From contig JBAOKB010000089.1 in NCBI GenBank assembly GCA_037044905.1, positions 1 through 59,821 of the forward strand: a stretch of 59,821 bases of DNA. Reading direction: 5' to 3'. The DNA is from Hortaea werneckii (lineage: Eukaryota > Ascomycota > Dothideomycetes > Mycosphaerellales > Teratosphaeriaceae). The notes under the pieces are model-generated. The model was not told the DNA's origin. It did no database searches and saw nothing but the letters and a program-made list of their open reading frames with translations. The translations under genes and the position numbers were made by a program. This document shows, piece by piece, positions 20,946 through 30,860 of the stretch. Positions within the stretch are counted from its first letter, which is position 1; each line of letters starts with the position of its first letter.

Positions 20946-22339
20946 ATGAATTACGCTAATATGATCGAGGAGAAGCACCTGAAGGTATGGAGGCAGCATT
21001 GGAGGCGTATATTTGGTCTGGGCTGAGCAGCAAGGATTGAGACTAATCGCTATGGCATCTGCAGAAAGGCTTCGTGGTTGCAACCCTAATCTCTACCATC
21101 GTCGGCACCTTGACGGCTTCCATGACCCTGCATGACAAGGTGCAGGAGAAGAGAGACAAGAAGCATCAAAAGGCGGTGGATGCGAAGCAGACGGGAGAGA
21201 TAGAGCGGTTACGGAAGAAGGTCGAAGCCGTCAAGAGCGGACATGACAGCGATGACGAGACAGAGTCAAGCGGATCTCGATCTAGATCTCAGTACAGAAG
21301 ACGACGAAGGAGATCATGGGAAGAAGACGACTTCGCATACGAATCCAGACGGTCGAGAGCGATGATAGAACGCATGTACGAGGACCACCTAATGCGAGCC
21401 GGGGATCGCTACGCCACCGGAGACATGATCACCGAGAACCGTCTGCAGACACAGATCATCCAACTCCAGCAGACCGTCATCAACGTCTTACAAGACGCCC
21501 TCTACAGCGGCCGCGGCCTGACAGAGACCGATCAACGCCGACTCATAGCCGCCCAGAGCGCCGCGCGCGACGGCTCGCTCGACGCATTAGAGGACCATTA
21601 CGCCCGCATCTCGACCCGAAAAAGACGAGAGACACTCCCCAACCCCACCCCCCGCCTCTTACTCCCTCCAACCTCGGCCACCAACGTCGACCCACCGAGC
21701 CACCATCTTCCACCACGGAAACCCTCCCCCCTCCCGACCACCCTCCGACCTGCCCCCTGCCCCACTCCTCCTCGCTCCTCCTACTCCCCCGACCCCGCCC
21801 TCTTCTGCCCCTATAGCATCCACCTCCAAACCACCACCTTTCCCCTCCCCCCACCAACCAACCGCACGGAACAGTCCCTAACCTGTCCCACCTGCCACGT
21901 CCGCATCCCCGTCTCGGCACGGGATTACTGGATCCTCTCCACGACAAACACCAGCAGCAGCAGCAGCAGCAGCGGTAGCAGCGGCCCTCCTTCCCGGCGG
22001 GATCGACGAGACAACCTGGTCTTGAACGACCACGACGACGGGGTCTCCGACCTCGACGGGGATTTCTTCCCTCTCGTCCCGTCGTCGGAGACACTCTCCG
22101 CGGACTTATCCACGCGGCGCAGGTGGGAATGGAAGCTCACAGCCAGGTTTCTGGTCAAGAGCCATACGCCTGCGGGGGAGTTTGTGTGTTTGGTTTGTGA
22201 GCGCGAGGGTGGCAGCAGAGGAGGAGGAGGAGGAGGGGAAAGAGGAAGAGCAGGAGGAGGAGGAGGAGGAGGGGAAGTGTGTATAGCGCGGTCGGTGGAG
22301 GGGTTGGTAAGGCATTTGGGACGGTGGCATGTGGGGTGA
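20946..22339 (+). CDS. Uncharacterised protein with N-terminal hydrophobic segment and C-terminal Cys/His cluster
   Basis: The main exon (21065..22339) lacks an ATG near its conserved-looking start. A 13-codon exon at 20946..20984 (MNYANMIEEKHLK) splices to it in phase 0 across an 80-base intron. That intron has gtatgg at the donor, a gactaatc branch site and ctgcag at the acceptor. The product has 437 residues. Residues about 14 to 33 are hydrophobic (FVVATLISTIVGTLTASM), then come a basic helix and an Arg/Ser-rich region. Residues about 105 to 185 are probably helical, and a long Pro-rich linker and a Ser run (AGC repeat, 21952..21973) follow. Cys287/Cys290, Cys388/Cys391 and His430/His435 could bind zinc, although the spacing is not a classical finger. 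I do not recognise a named family; similar proteins are plausible across ascomycetes. Confidence 0.7.
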
Positions 22340-22570
22340 TATGAGAAGAGGAGAGGAGAGAAGGATTGGTCATGGGGTTTACGGGCCGGAGAAGGGGTTG
22401 TTGGGGGGGAGAGAGGAGGGGAAAGGAATATCCAGGTAAAACCACTGAATTCAACAAACTCTTTCTCGGGAAAATCTATTCACAGGGGAAGAAAAACTAA
22501 ACATTCCTCCAAATCCCCCCCCTTGCCTTCCCCTTTCTTCCCCCTTTTGTTTAACCCAAAACCCCCCTCC

Positions 22571-25500
22571 TCAATCCCCCGTCAAATCCAAAACCTCGAC
22601 CCCACTCTTCCGCCACCATTTCCCTTTCCCTTTCTCATTCCCGTCAACATCTGCACTCCCACCCTTAGGAGCACCGACAGTTGAAGTGGATACTCCAATC
22701 CCAGATTTTCCCTTACTTATCAGCTCTAATCCACTCCCGTCGCCGGTGAGGTCGATCTCTTTCCAGCTTCCCTCGAGGGAGGCGCGGAGTTGGAGGGCTT
22801 GTTTCTTCTTTGCGGGAGGGGGGTTAGAGGGTGGGGGATGAGGTTGATCGGTCGTAGAAGGGGTTGTGTCGCTAGAGGGGGGTTTGGTGGTTTGGCGAGG
22901 GGGGAAAGAGGGTTGGGTGTAGACGGTTGGGGGTGTTGGGTGATTCTGTTGGTGGTGGCGCGGGGAGCGACGGACGGATGGGCCGGGGTAAGGTATTGTC
23001 GAGGAAGTCTTGGAGGAGGGTTGGGATCTCTTCGTTGGTCGCGTTGTTGATAGGTCGTTTTCAACTGGTGACCTCGTCCCGTGTGCTGCTTCGTTCGAGT
23101 GGCCAGCCCTCGTGGAATCTTGCACCGGGCGTCCCTCTCGATGCTCTTCATCTCGCGCAAGCGGCGGTGTCGGATGACTTGACGACGGCTCGGCTTCGTG
23201 CACGCCGTCCATCTGATCAACAGCGACGGCTTTCTCTCGTGGGATGACTTGTCTGGAAGGCTTGGGTAAGAAGGAGCTGGGGCTCGGCAAGTCCTCCTCC
23301 TCGTCCTCGTCCTGATGACCCGAAGTCCCAGAACTCCTTTCTCTCCCCGTCGGCAAAGGACTAGCAGCAAGATCCAAGACTTCGACAGTCTCACTAACCC
23401 CTCGCTGCACCATACCTCCCGCTTCATTATCCCTATCCGACTTCTTTCTCCTCAGCCCCTTCTTCCTCCGCTTGGTAACCGTATCCGGCAACTTGCCCGG
23501 CGAAAAAGACGCAACTCCATCCTCATCCCCGCCATCTTCGCGTGCTCCCCCAACTCGTCTCGAAGGTCGAGGCGTAACATCCATCTGCTCCGCTCCTTCT
23601 TCTTCTTCTCCATAGGGTTCAGAACACCTGACGAACTTCCTACGTAGAGACGTATCCTCATCAGCTGGCGCAGAAGCAAAAGTAGAAAAGAACCCAGCAG
23701 TCCGAGATTGCATTTCTCGCTCTTCAACCTTTCGCCGCCGTCGTGGAGTAGGCGACCCAACCGGATCCAGCATTTCTACATCCTCGACCTCATCAGAAAG
23801 AGAAGGAAACGCAGCCGCTATATCGGTCGCCCGCACATTACCCTTCCGCAAACCCTCTGCCACGTCCGCACTCCCTTGCCGATGCGGCGCGGAGATTGGC
23901 GCGGAAGGCGAAGAAGAAAGAAGATCAACAACCACCTTTCCCCCACCTTCCCCTTCCCCTTCCCCTTCTCGCTGCCTATCTCTATTACCAGGCTTCCCAC
24001 GACGGAAATCCGGCCGGGGCATCCCTCGACTGCTCGTCGTCGTACCCCCAGCGATACCAGCACCGGGGACTTTCCGTCTAGGAGACGGGGAGTAATAGTC
24101 GACGATACTCCTCTGACTCCTTGCGGGGGAGGGTTGCGAGGAAGTCGGACGGCCTTGGATGTCTGGCGTACAACGGGGGACTTTCGTTCTAGGGCCGGAC
24201 GGTCGTAGTACTGGTGCAGTTTGGTGGGAGAACGAGGTCGTTGTGCTGGGTTGTTGGAAAGCGGAGGTTCTACCTCGTCTGGCGGGATCGGGTTGAGGGA
24301 GCGGAGGCGCGGGGAATGCTGCTGCTGCTGCGGAAGGGTCTGCAGTAAGGTACGAATAGGCGTTGGATTGTGCTCGGGGTCCAGAAGGAGGAGGCCGGGC
24401 GGTATCTGTCGGATCTCCTCTAAGATCGAGGATCTCGACGTCCTGACCCGAGGGATCTTGCTCGATAGAGGGATGGACTGCGCTCCCCGACTGGAAACCG
24501 GTGGGAGAGAGGGTTCTAAGCTCATCATCGTCGATAAAGCGTTTCCTCTGCTGGCCCGGGGATGCCGAGACTGCAAGCTTATCTGTCGTAGAATAATGTG
24601 GCAGAGGCGAAGCAGACCGACTATTACCCCGACCAGAAACCCCACCCCGACTCAACTCAGCGAGGGGATTACGGCGGGGACTTGCCGCAGCCGCATTCCG
24701 CGTTTTCCTCCCCTGCTGCTTCGAAGAGGCCGTAGATGAACCCCCCTGATCCTCTACCCTCGTCTTGCTAACAGCGAAAAACGAATCCATCACCTGATTC
24801 CCCTCCTCCCTCGCGCCGCCCATCCCTACCTTCTTCTTCCCCCTGGCAGTCGCCTCTCCCTTTCCCTTCCCCGTACCACCATTGCCACCACGAGTCCCTA
24901 CTTCCCTAGCTTTCCGCCTCTGCTTCAGGAAAGCCTTCGGGTCGCGCGAACTCGCCTCCCAATCCTCCACGAGCAAGGGACAGCCGAGCTGGAGGAAAGG
25001 TTTCAGGATCCAGGTTTTCTCGGGCAGATCGGGATCGTAGGGTTTGAAATTCCGTTTCTTTGTGGGACTGGTAGGGGGAGGAGGAGGGAGGGATTCCGAG
25101 TCGGAGTCGCTGGCGGGGGAAGGGGTTTCGTTGTCATCGGCGGGTGTTTGGGAGGCAGGAGGGAGTTCGTCGTCTTCTTCTTCGAGGGAGAGGTCGAGGG
25201 GGACGAGGGAAGAGGGGACGAAGGAGATGCGGAGTTCGAGGGCGGAGTCGACGGAGGGATGGGTGCGGGTTCCGTGGATGGCTTTTACGAGGCTTTCTTC
25301 TTTTTCCTTTTGGGTTTCTTCATGGTCGGGGTGTTCTGGGTGTTCGTCTTCGGCTTTCTCGCCTCGCAAGCGTAGCTCCCGGACTAACATGGCCGGAGCG
25401 AGATTCTTGATGAATTTCCTCGCGCCTGTGATGCATCGCCAGTCAAATGCATCCTTGGCAAATTCCCGTAAAGCTGGGAAATCAATTTCTTGATCCCATT

Positions 25501-26428
25501 TCAGACTTTCTCTCAACCTCTCCAACTTTTCTAGAGAGGAGACACACGGATGTGTATAATACCCGAGAACTTCCTTATTCGGAAACCCCTCTGGAAGCGT
25601 AAAACTCGGATTCCGTCTTGAGAAGAACTTGCTCTCATTGGTCCTGATCTCCCTTTCCAACCTCTCCCTCCACCTCGCCAAACCCTCCCGATCCTTCCTC
25701 CCAAGCCCACACAACTCAGTCCCAAACCCCGCTCTCGCAGCATCACACGCGACCTTCGGCCCACATCCAGGAATTCCCTCGGGCAAATAATCCCCTCCAC
25801 TCATCAACGCGACCAGAATCATCCCCGGGGGATCAATGCCTCCACTCCGCTCCCGCGTCTCCTCTTCCCGATACACACTCACATGTGTGGGGGGCCCATT
25901 CCCTTTCGTTCCTCCACCGCCCGCACCACCACCGGCCCCCTCGGCATTCCACGACCGCAGCGTGACCCCGCACCCGAACATCAACGTATCCACATCCTCG
26001 CTCAGCACGGCATCGACCAGCCCTCCCCGCTGTAAAACCGCACACTCGGCCTCCGCCTCGCCCGGCGCAACGTGCCAGGGAAACCCAAACTGCTTGAGCA
26101 ATTGCTTCGCGAGGAACTCGGGTACACTCGCGACTTTAACCCCGGGTCCACCGACCTTCTTGTTCCGCTTAAACAGCGGTTTATTGGGGCCGTCGAAGAC
26201 GAATAATGGGTGGATGTTGAGAGTGAGGAGGCGCAGGAGCCGGTAGTAGAAGGTTCGTAAGGCCGGGTTGGACCCGCCTTTGCCGGATTGGATCTGGAAG
26301 AGCCAGATGGAGATGTCGATTGCGAGGCGCAGGGGCCGGGAGTGGGTGGTGTAGTGGTCGGAGGAGAGGAGGGCGAGGGAGGTGCGGGGGGCGGGGCGGA
26401 GTTCGCGGAGGAGGCCGTGGATGCCCAT
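22571..26428 (-). CDS. gen1: GEN1/Yen1-like Holliday junction resolvase (Rad2/XPG family)
   Basis: This single long frame of 1285 residues is a structure-specific nuclease that cuts Holliday junctions and flaps late in the cell cycle. It starts MGIHGLLREL, the usual Rad2-family N-terminus. Acidic catalytic residues are visible at Asp38 (AIDISIW), Asp79 (FVFDGPNKP), Glu124/126/128 (APGEAEAEC), Asp145/147 (SEDVDTL) and Asp213 (GGDYLPEGIPGCG), matching GEN1 rather than FEN1 or XPG. Residues 164 to 180 hold a Gly-rich insertion. The C-terminal two thirds are disordered and carry a PCNA-box pattern at 772 to 779, acidic-hydrophobic SUMO-interaction-like motifs ending in VEVLDLTGD at the very C-terminus, and several SP/TP sites followed by basic residues. 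Yen1 is controlled by Cdk phosphorylation of such sites. It diverges from the AT-hook gene and converges on the preceding gene 231 bases away. Confidence 0.9.
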   Translation of the reverse strand: MGIHGLLRELRPAPRTSLALLSSDHYTTHSRPLRLAIDISIWLFQIQSGKGGSNPALRTFYYRLLRLLTLNIHPLFVFDGPNKPLFKRNKKVGGPGVKVASVPEFLAKQLLKQFGFPWHVAPGEAEAECAVLQRGGLVDAVLSEDVDTLMFGCGVTLRSWNAEGAGGGAGGGGTKGNGPPTHVSVYREEETRERSGGIDPPGMILVALMSGGDYLPEGIPGCGPKVACDAARAGFGTELCGLGRKDREGLARWRERLEREIRTNESKFFSRRNPSFTLPEGFPNKEVLGYYTHPCVSSLEKLERLRESLKWDQEIDFPALREFAKDAFDWRCITGARKFIKNLAPAMLVRELRLRGEKAEDEHPEHPDHEETQKEKEESLVKAIHGTRTHPSVDSALELRISFVPSSLVPLDLSLEEEDDELPPASQTPADDNETPSPASDSDSESLPPPPPTSPTKKRNFKPYDPDLPEKTWILKPFLQLGCPLLVEDWEASSRDPKAFLKQRRKAREVGTRGGNGGTGKGKGEATARGKKKVGMGGAREEGNQVMDSFFAVSKTRVEDQGGSSTASSKQQGRKTRNAAAASPRRNPLAELSRGGVSGRGNSRSASPLPHYSTTDKLAVSASPGQQRKRFIDDDELRTLSPTGFQSGSAVHPSIEQDPSGQDVEILDLRGDPTDTARPPPSGPRAQSNAYSYLTADPSAAAAAFPAPPLPQPDPARRGRTSAFQQPSTTTSFSHQTAPVLRPSGPRTKVPRCTPDIQGRPTSSQPSPARSQRSIVDYYSPSPRRKVPGAGIAGGTTTSSRGMPRPDFRRGKPGNRDRQREGEGEGEGGGKVVVDLLSSSPSAPISAPHRQGSADVAEGLRKGNVRATDIAAAFPSLSDEVEDVEMLDPVGSPTPRRRRKVEEREMQSRTAGFFSTFASAPADEDTSLRRKFVRCSEPYGEEEEGAEQMDVTPRPSRRVGGAREDGGDEDGVASFSPGKLPDTVTKRRKKGLRRKKSDRDNEAGGMVQRGVSETVEVLDLAASPLPTGRERSSGTSGHQDEDEEEDLPSPSSFLPKPSRQVIPREKAVAVDQMDGVHEAEPSSSHPTPPLARDEEHREGRPVQDSTRAGHSNEAAHGTRSPVENDLSTTRPTKRSQPSSKTSSTIPYPGPSVRRSPRHHQQNHPTPPTVYTQPSFPPRQTTKPPSSDTTPSTTDQPHPPPSNPPPAKKKQALQLRASLEGSWKEIDLTGDGSGLELISKGKSGIGVSTSTVGAPKGGSADVDGNEKGKGKWWRKSGVEVLDLTGD

Positions 26429-26840
26429 TTTCTTGGGGAGGTGGTGTTAATTATATTTGTTGGTGGCGGTGAGGATGGTGATGCATGATGTCGCGGCGGG
26501 GCGGAGAGGGTGGGTGGGGAGGTGGTGGTGGTGGTTGTGTGTGTACTGGATCATTTAATTCATGATTTTAGGCGATTATTTGCTTTCGCATGTGAAAGTG
26601 AGACCCGAATGAGTGGAGGGTGACCGGGGTAGCTTGATGGGGATCGGCCCGGGTGGTTGCCATGGTGACCGGGCAGCTGATAACGATAAGCGATGGAGCG
26701 CGTGTGATTGTACGATGCGGGAAAAGAAAATAAACGCATGAAATTCACAGTCGTCCAACACCAGGACATACCGAAATGGCTGCTTAGACACATAACAAGA
26801 ATCGCATATCACTAACCGAACCAGTCGCATCCGCAATCCA
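26429..26840. promoter_or_regulatory. Divergent promoter of the resolvase and AT-hook genes
   Basis: Only 412 bases separate the two start codons. The region has GT-rich repeats near 26456 to 26540 (ggtggtggtggttgtgtgtg) and no gene. Shared control of both genes is likely but inferred from position. Confidence 0.6.
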
Positions 26841-29800
26841 ATGTCCTCGCGCTCAACATCCCCGGACCCCATCACCCTCCCCTCCTCCCCGCTCGCCGCC
26901 CACTCCGTTCGCGCCTCCTCCGCCATCCCGCTGGCTCCTCGCTCTCCCAACAAGTTCTCCTCGCCTAGTAAATCTTTCCTGCTAGACGCTGGCGGAGGTG
27001 GCGCGACAGGGAAAGCGGGAGTGAGTCCGTGGCGATTACGGGTCACAGTGGAACCCGAATTCATGCGCGAAGCGAGTTTGAGTCCGACGAAGGCGAGAAG
27101 GGGAGGCGGTGGAAGGAAGAAACAGGTTTCGGTTGATGCGCAAAGTATGGCGGTGCAGCAGAAAGTCCCGTTGAGGGATGTGGAGCAGGAAGGCGGAAGT
27201 CCATTGAAGCAACCCCCACGCAGACGGAGGAGAGCGACGCCTGCGAAGGTCAGACCGGAGGAGACTGTGGGAGAGGAGATTGAAGTTCGACGACCGGCGC
27301 GGAAAAGGAAGGGGACTCCGATTCGACGACACGGTGCGCGGGAGAAGATGGCGAGGCAGGATGACGAAGATGATGAGGAGCAAGAGGGAGAGGAGGATCT
27401 ATTCGGCACTACTACTCCACCTTCTGCGGATCTCCATCGTTCGAGACGGCAGAGAAGCCAGATCCTTCCATCGCAAGCAGTGGCAGCCCCACCCTCCCAC
27501 CACTCGCCTCAACACCTTCAAGTCCCCTCGTCCTCCTCCCGGCCGACCTCAAGGACAAGTGCAAAGTCCAAAGACAAGAGAAGAAGCAGTCTCCAACCCT
27601 ACCACTTCCGAGACAAAGACGGCACCCTCCGCACCGCCCGTCTCAGCCAGGCGCGGGAAGAACTAGACACGGCATTACAAGACGCGTTGGGGTATTCGGA
27701 CGAGATCTTCTCGCCTTCTGCCGACCACCATTATCAGCACTCCCACCACTCTGAGGCGGAACGCCGAGACGACGACGACGATGACGAAGCAGACCCCGAT
27801 CCCCAACCCGACGAGAACACCGTCAGTATCAACGAGGACTTCACCATGGTGTCCGTCGAGACGCTGCAGAGTATGAAAACTGGTGGGGGAGCAGGGGAAG
27901 GCGAGACGAGTTTGGTTAGCCATCATCGTCATTCGCAGAGTGTGCATCCGGGGGAGAAGTCCGGGTTGAGTGTTAGTTATCTTCCCAGTTCGCCGCCGAA
28001 GGAGGATTTCCCTGCGACTGGTGGGGATGAGGATGGGGATGTTGGTGGTGGGGAAGGCCAGGGTACTGAGATGGAAGGGGCCGTGTTGGTCGGGGAGATG
28101 GATGGGTATACTTCTACCGCGACAAGAGAACAGGGACGGGAGGAGGGAGGGGAAGAGGTTTCGGAGTCTGATCGAGCTGCAGATGATGAAGCGCCCGAGG
28201 AAGTCGGTGGGTATGATGTTATGAGCTGGAAACCTACGGGTCCGGCGAAGAGAGTGGATTCGCATAATCACTTGATCCATCAAGTCGAGACTGAGCCGAA
28301 ATATGGAGGGATCGAGTATTCTCTCTCCGAAGTCGAAAGCGGAGAAGACGACGGAGAGGCATACCCAGTCCAGCATGAAGAGGGAGCAGACGATATGGAA
28401 GAGGAAAAAGAGGAAGAAGGAGAAGATTCTCCCGCTCAACTCGGTGCCCAGCAATCCCCACCACAGGGCAGATCCCCTTCCACCAATAACAACGACAACA
28501 ACGAAGACATCCAAGCCGACGAGGACGACGACATCTGGTACGAAGAAGCCTCCCGCTCCCTCGAACAAGACGCGGAAGCAGAAGGCGAAGGAAACGAATC
28601 CTTCTCCCAACCCTCCTCACGTCGCCAGTACAACCCCCACCGCAGTGGACCTTCAGAAGAAAACAACGAGGCCAGAAGGGACACAGGCCCGAACAACATG
28701 CAAGACCTCTTCGCCAACCAACCCAACAAACCGCCCCGGGCGAAAATCCCCCGGACCTGGCGTAGGAGCTCCGGGATGGATTTCCTGTACTCGGATTCGC
28801 CAGCGCGGGAGTCTGAGGCGGGCAGGAGGGATACAGAGAGTTTGCGGAAGAGGAAATATGATGGAGAGGAAGTGGAGGAGACTCATCAGAAAAGGAAGAC
28901 GAGCCGGAAGAGGAAAGCGGGTGGTGGTGCTGAACCGAGTGCGGAGGGGGAGGCGACGGATAGGAGTAGTGGGGTCCTGACACCGCCTAGTTCGGGGGCG
29001 GAAGATGGAGGGCGCGGGGCAGCGGGAGGCGGTGAGGGAGCGGAAGGGGATTCTTCGTTGGTTTCGCTGGAAGAGGATCGGAGGGAAAAGGGGAATGGGG
29101 ACGAGGGTAACGAGGCTGAAGAGGAAGGTGATTTTACTTATCCGGATGCTGCGGCTACGGGGATACATTTTGATGATGATGAGGGAGACGAGGGACGGAT
29201 GGTGGCGAACAAGGCTTTCCCCGGACGGAGAAGGGGGAGACCTAATGCTGCTCGTCAGCAACCTCTCCCCTCCCACTCGAACAATACGACAACGGTTGAC
29301 GATACGGGAGTCTACTGGCAGAACCCCAACCTCCTCCACCCGCGTCAAGCCACACACGGCCAGACGCAAGAAAGCGAGCAAGACTCTTCTTCCCTCCTCG
29401 GCGCTGGGGAAAAGCCTGCGAAGAAATTCCCCGGGAGAAGACGGCCGAGGCCTCGTGATGGTATGATGGTGAAGAAGGCCATGGATCTCAGCGAACTGCT
29501 GGGGATGGGAGGAGGCAAAGGCGAGGAGAGTCCGTTAAATAAGGAGCCAAAGGCACAGGGCGGAGAAGAAAGTGTCGATGACAGCTACGAGAGTAAAGCT
29601 AGTGATCAGCGGCAATTACTCGGGGAGATGAGCGCGAGGCGGGTTAAGGTTGGTGGGGGTTCGGGGTTGAGGGAGGTGGTTTCGCACGGGCAGGAGTCCT
29701 CTAAGGATCTTACGCCAGAGGAGGAAGAAGTGGACGAGGATGCTGCGGATGATCGCTTCGCGGGGGAAGAGTCGACTTTTCGCAGCTATGAGGAGTTCTT

Positions 29801-30860
29801 GAACCGCGATTCGCCGACGAAGGTCCAGGTTAAATTCGGGGACTCGCTTAATTCGAGTTTGTTGGCGCCGAGGAAGGAGTATTCTTCCCTTTTCGCTCAG
29901 GGCGCGGCACAGCGTCCGACACAGCCGACGTCCCAGCCCCTATCGGTTGGACTATCGACTGAAAGACAGGAGCCTCAGTCCATTACGCAGCCGATGAGAA
30001 AGCAGCAAGAAGGACCTTCTCCATCGCTCGCGAATCCCTCTCAAGGCATCCTCGACCGTCTAACAACCAACTTCTGGTCCGCCCTGATCCGTCCTACCGG
30101 CCCCACCGAAGTCCTCCCAGAAACCTCCCGCCCACCCTCCACATTCACCACCACTGCGCCGAACCACTTCCCCCCACAAAACATCAAGCAGCCGCCACCC
30201 CCACCCTCCCAACCTCCTCCATCCTACCCAACCACCCTCCGCACCCGCCTCCGCTCCCGCTACGGCGTCCTCAGCGCCTCGCACCCCTGGACTCTCGCCC
30301 ACATGCGCACGCTGCACCGCATGCTCAACTCGGCCACATCCGGGAAATCGGACTCCGTGATCCCGGGTCCATCTTCTTCCATCCACCGAACCTCGCGGTC
30401 TTTCTCTAATACCACTACCACATCAACCTCCTCAACATCCGCATCAGCAGTCTCCCTCTCGCCCTTCCTCTCCTCCCTTATCTTACACGAACAGACTTCG
30501 TTCTCAGGAAAGCACAGGTTTGAGTTTACGGAAGTGCATGCCCAAGTCGTGGAGGCGTTTATGGCTATCCTCGTCCCGGACTCGATCATCGCCTCCATCG
30601 AGAAGGGCGAGATTGATGGGTTAGGGGACTCCACGGCGCGGAAGCTGAGGGGTTGGTATGGAGGGCGGTGGGGTGGGGATGTGCGGGTGTGGGAGGGGAC
30701 GGATGAGCGGGGAGAGGAGAAGGGATGGTTTGGATGGGGAGGTTGGAATAAAGGTCGAGATGGGAAGGCGAGGAAGTTTAGGGAGGGGGAGAAGATCGAG
30801 GAGGCGTTTGTGGTTCCTGCTTTGGGGGATTGTGTGGGGTGGAATCAGAGGGGGAGGTAG
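26841..30860 (+). CDS. Large disordered AT-hook DNA-binding-like protein
   Basis: This single frame encodes 1339 residues. Most of it is Ser/Pro/Glu-rich and probably unstructured, with basic patches near residues 115 to 175. Two near-identical basic cassettes, KAFPGRRRGRP (791 to 801) and KKFPGRRRPRP (861 to 871), carry AT-hook-type cores that bind the minor groove of AT-rich DNA; the first has the canonical RGRP. A motif SPTKVQVKFGDSLNSSLLAP lies around residue 990. The last 240 residues look folded: HPWTLAHMRTLHRMLN, then HRFEFTEVHAQVVEAFMAI, and a tail ending GDCVGWNQRGR. This layout resembles fungal proteins annotated only as AT DNA-binding proteins; their function is not established. 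I could not match it to a named chromosomal protein. Nuclear location is likely from its basic content. Confidence 0.72.
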   Translation: MSSRSTSPDPITLPSSPLAAHSVRASSAIPLAPRSPNKFSSPSKSFLLDAGGGGATGKAGVSPWRLRVTVEPEFMREASLSPTKARRGGGGRKKQVSVDAQSMAVQQKVPLRDVEQEGGSPLKQPPRRRRRATPAKVRPEETVGEEIEVRRPARKRKGTPIRRHGAREKMARQDDEDDEEQEGEEDLFGTTTPPSADLHRSRRQRSQILPSQAVAAPPSHHSPQHLQVPSSSSRPTSRTSAKSKDKRRSSLQPYHFRDKDGTLRTARLSQAREELDTALQDALGYSDEIFSPSADHHYQHSHHSEAERRDDDDDDEADPDPQPDENTVSINEDFTMVSVETLQSMKTGGGAGEGETSLVSHHRHSQSVHPGEKSGLSVSYLPSSPPKEDFPATGGDEDGDVGGGEGQGTEMEGAVLVGEMDGYTSTATREQGREEGGEEVSESDRAADDEAPEEVGGYDVMSWKPTGPAKRVDSHNHLIHQVETEPKYGGIEYSLSEVESGEDDGEAYPVQHEEGADDMEEEKEEEGEDSPAQLGAQQSPPQGRSPSTNNNDNNEDIQADEDDDIWYEEASRSLEQDAEAEGEGNESFSQPSSRRQYNPHRSGPSEENNEARRDTGPNNMQDLFANQPNKPPRAKIPRTWRRSSGMDFLYSDSPARESEAGRRDTESLRKRKYDGEEVEETHQKRKTSRKRKAGGGAEPSAEGEATDRSSGVLTPPSSGAEDGGRGAAGGGEGAEGDSSLVSLEEDRREKGNGDEGNEAEEEGDFTYPDAAATGIHFDDDEGDEGRMVANKAFPGRRRGRPNAARQQPLPSHSNNTTTVDDTGVYWQNPNLLHPRQATHGQTQESEQDSSSLLGAGEKPAKKFPGRRRPRPRDGMMVKKAMDLSELLGMGGGKGEESPLNKEPKAQGGEESVDDSYESKASDQRQLLGEMSARRVKVGGGSGLREVVSHGQESSKDLTPEEEEVDEDAADDRFAGEESTFRSYEEFLNRDSPTKVQVKFGDSLNSSLLAPRKEYSSLFAQGAAQRPTQPTSQPLSVGLSTERQEPQSITQPMRKQQEGPSPSLANPSQGILDRLTTNFWSALIRPTGPTEVLPETSRPPSTFTTTAPNHFPPQNIKQPPPPPSQPPPSYPTTLRTRLRSRYGVLSASHPWTLAHMRTLHRMLNSATSGKSDSVIPGPSSSIHRTSRSFSNTTTTSTSSTSASAVSLSPFLSSLILHEQTSFSGKHRFEFTEVHAQVVEAFMAILVPDSIIASIEKGEIDGLGDSTARKLRGWYGGRWGGDVRVWEGTDERGEEKGWFGWGGWNKGRDGKARKFREGEKIEEAFVVPALGDCVGWNQRGR

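Noticed and set aside
22571..26428. FEN1 or XPG assignment for the nuclease
   Set aside because: The N-terminal and internal motifs (MGIHGLLREL, GGDYLPEGIPGCG), lack of the long XPG spacer and the overall layout fit GEN1/Yen1 better.
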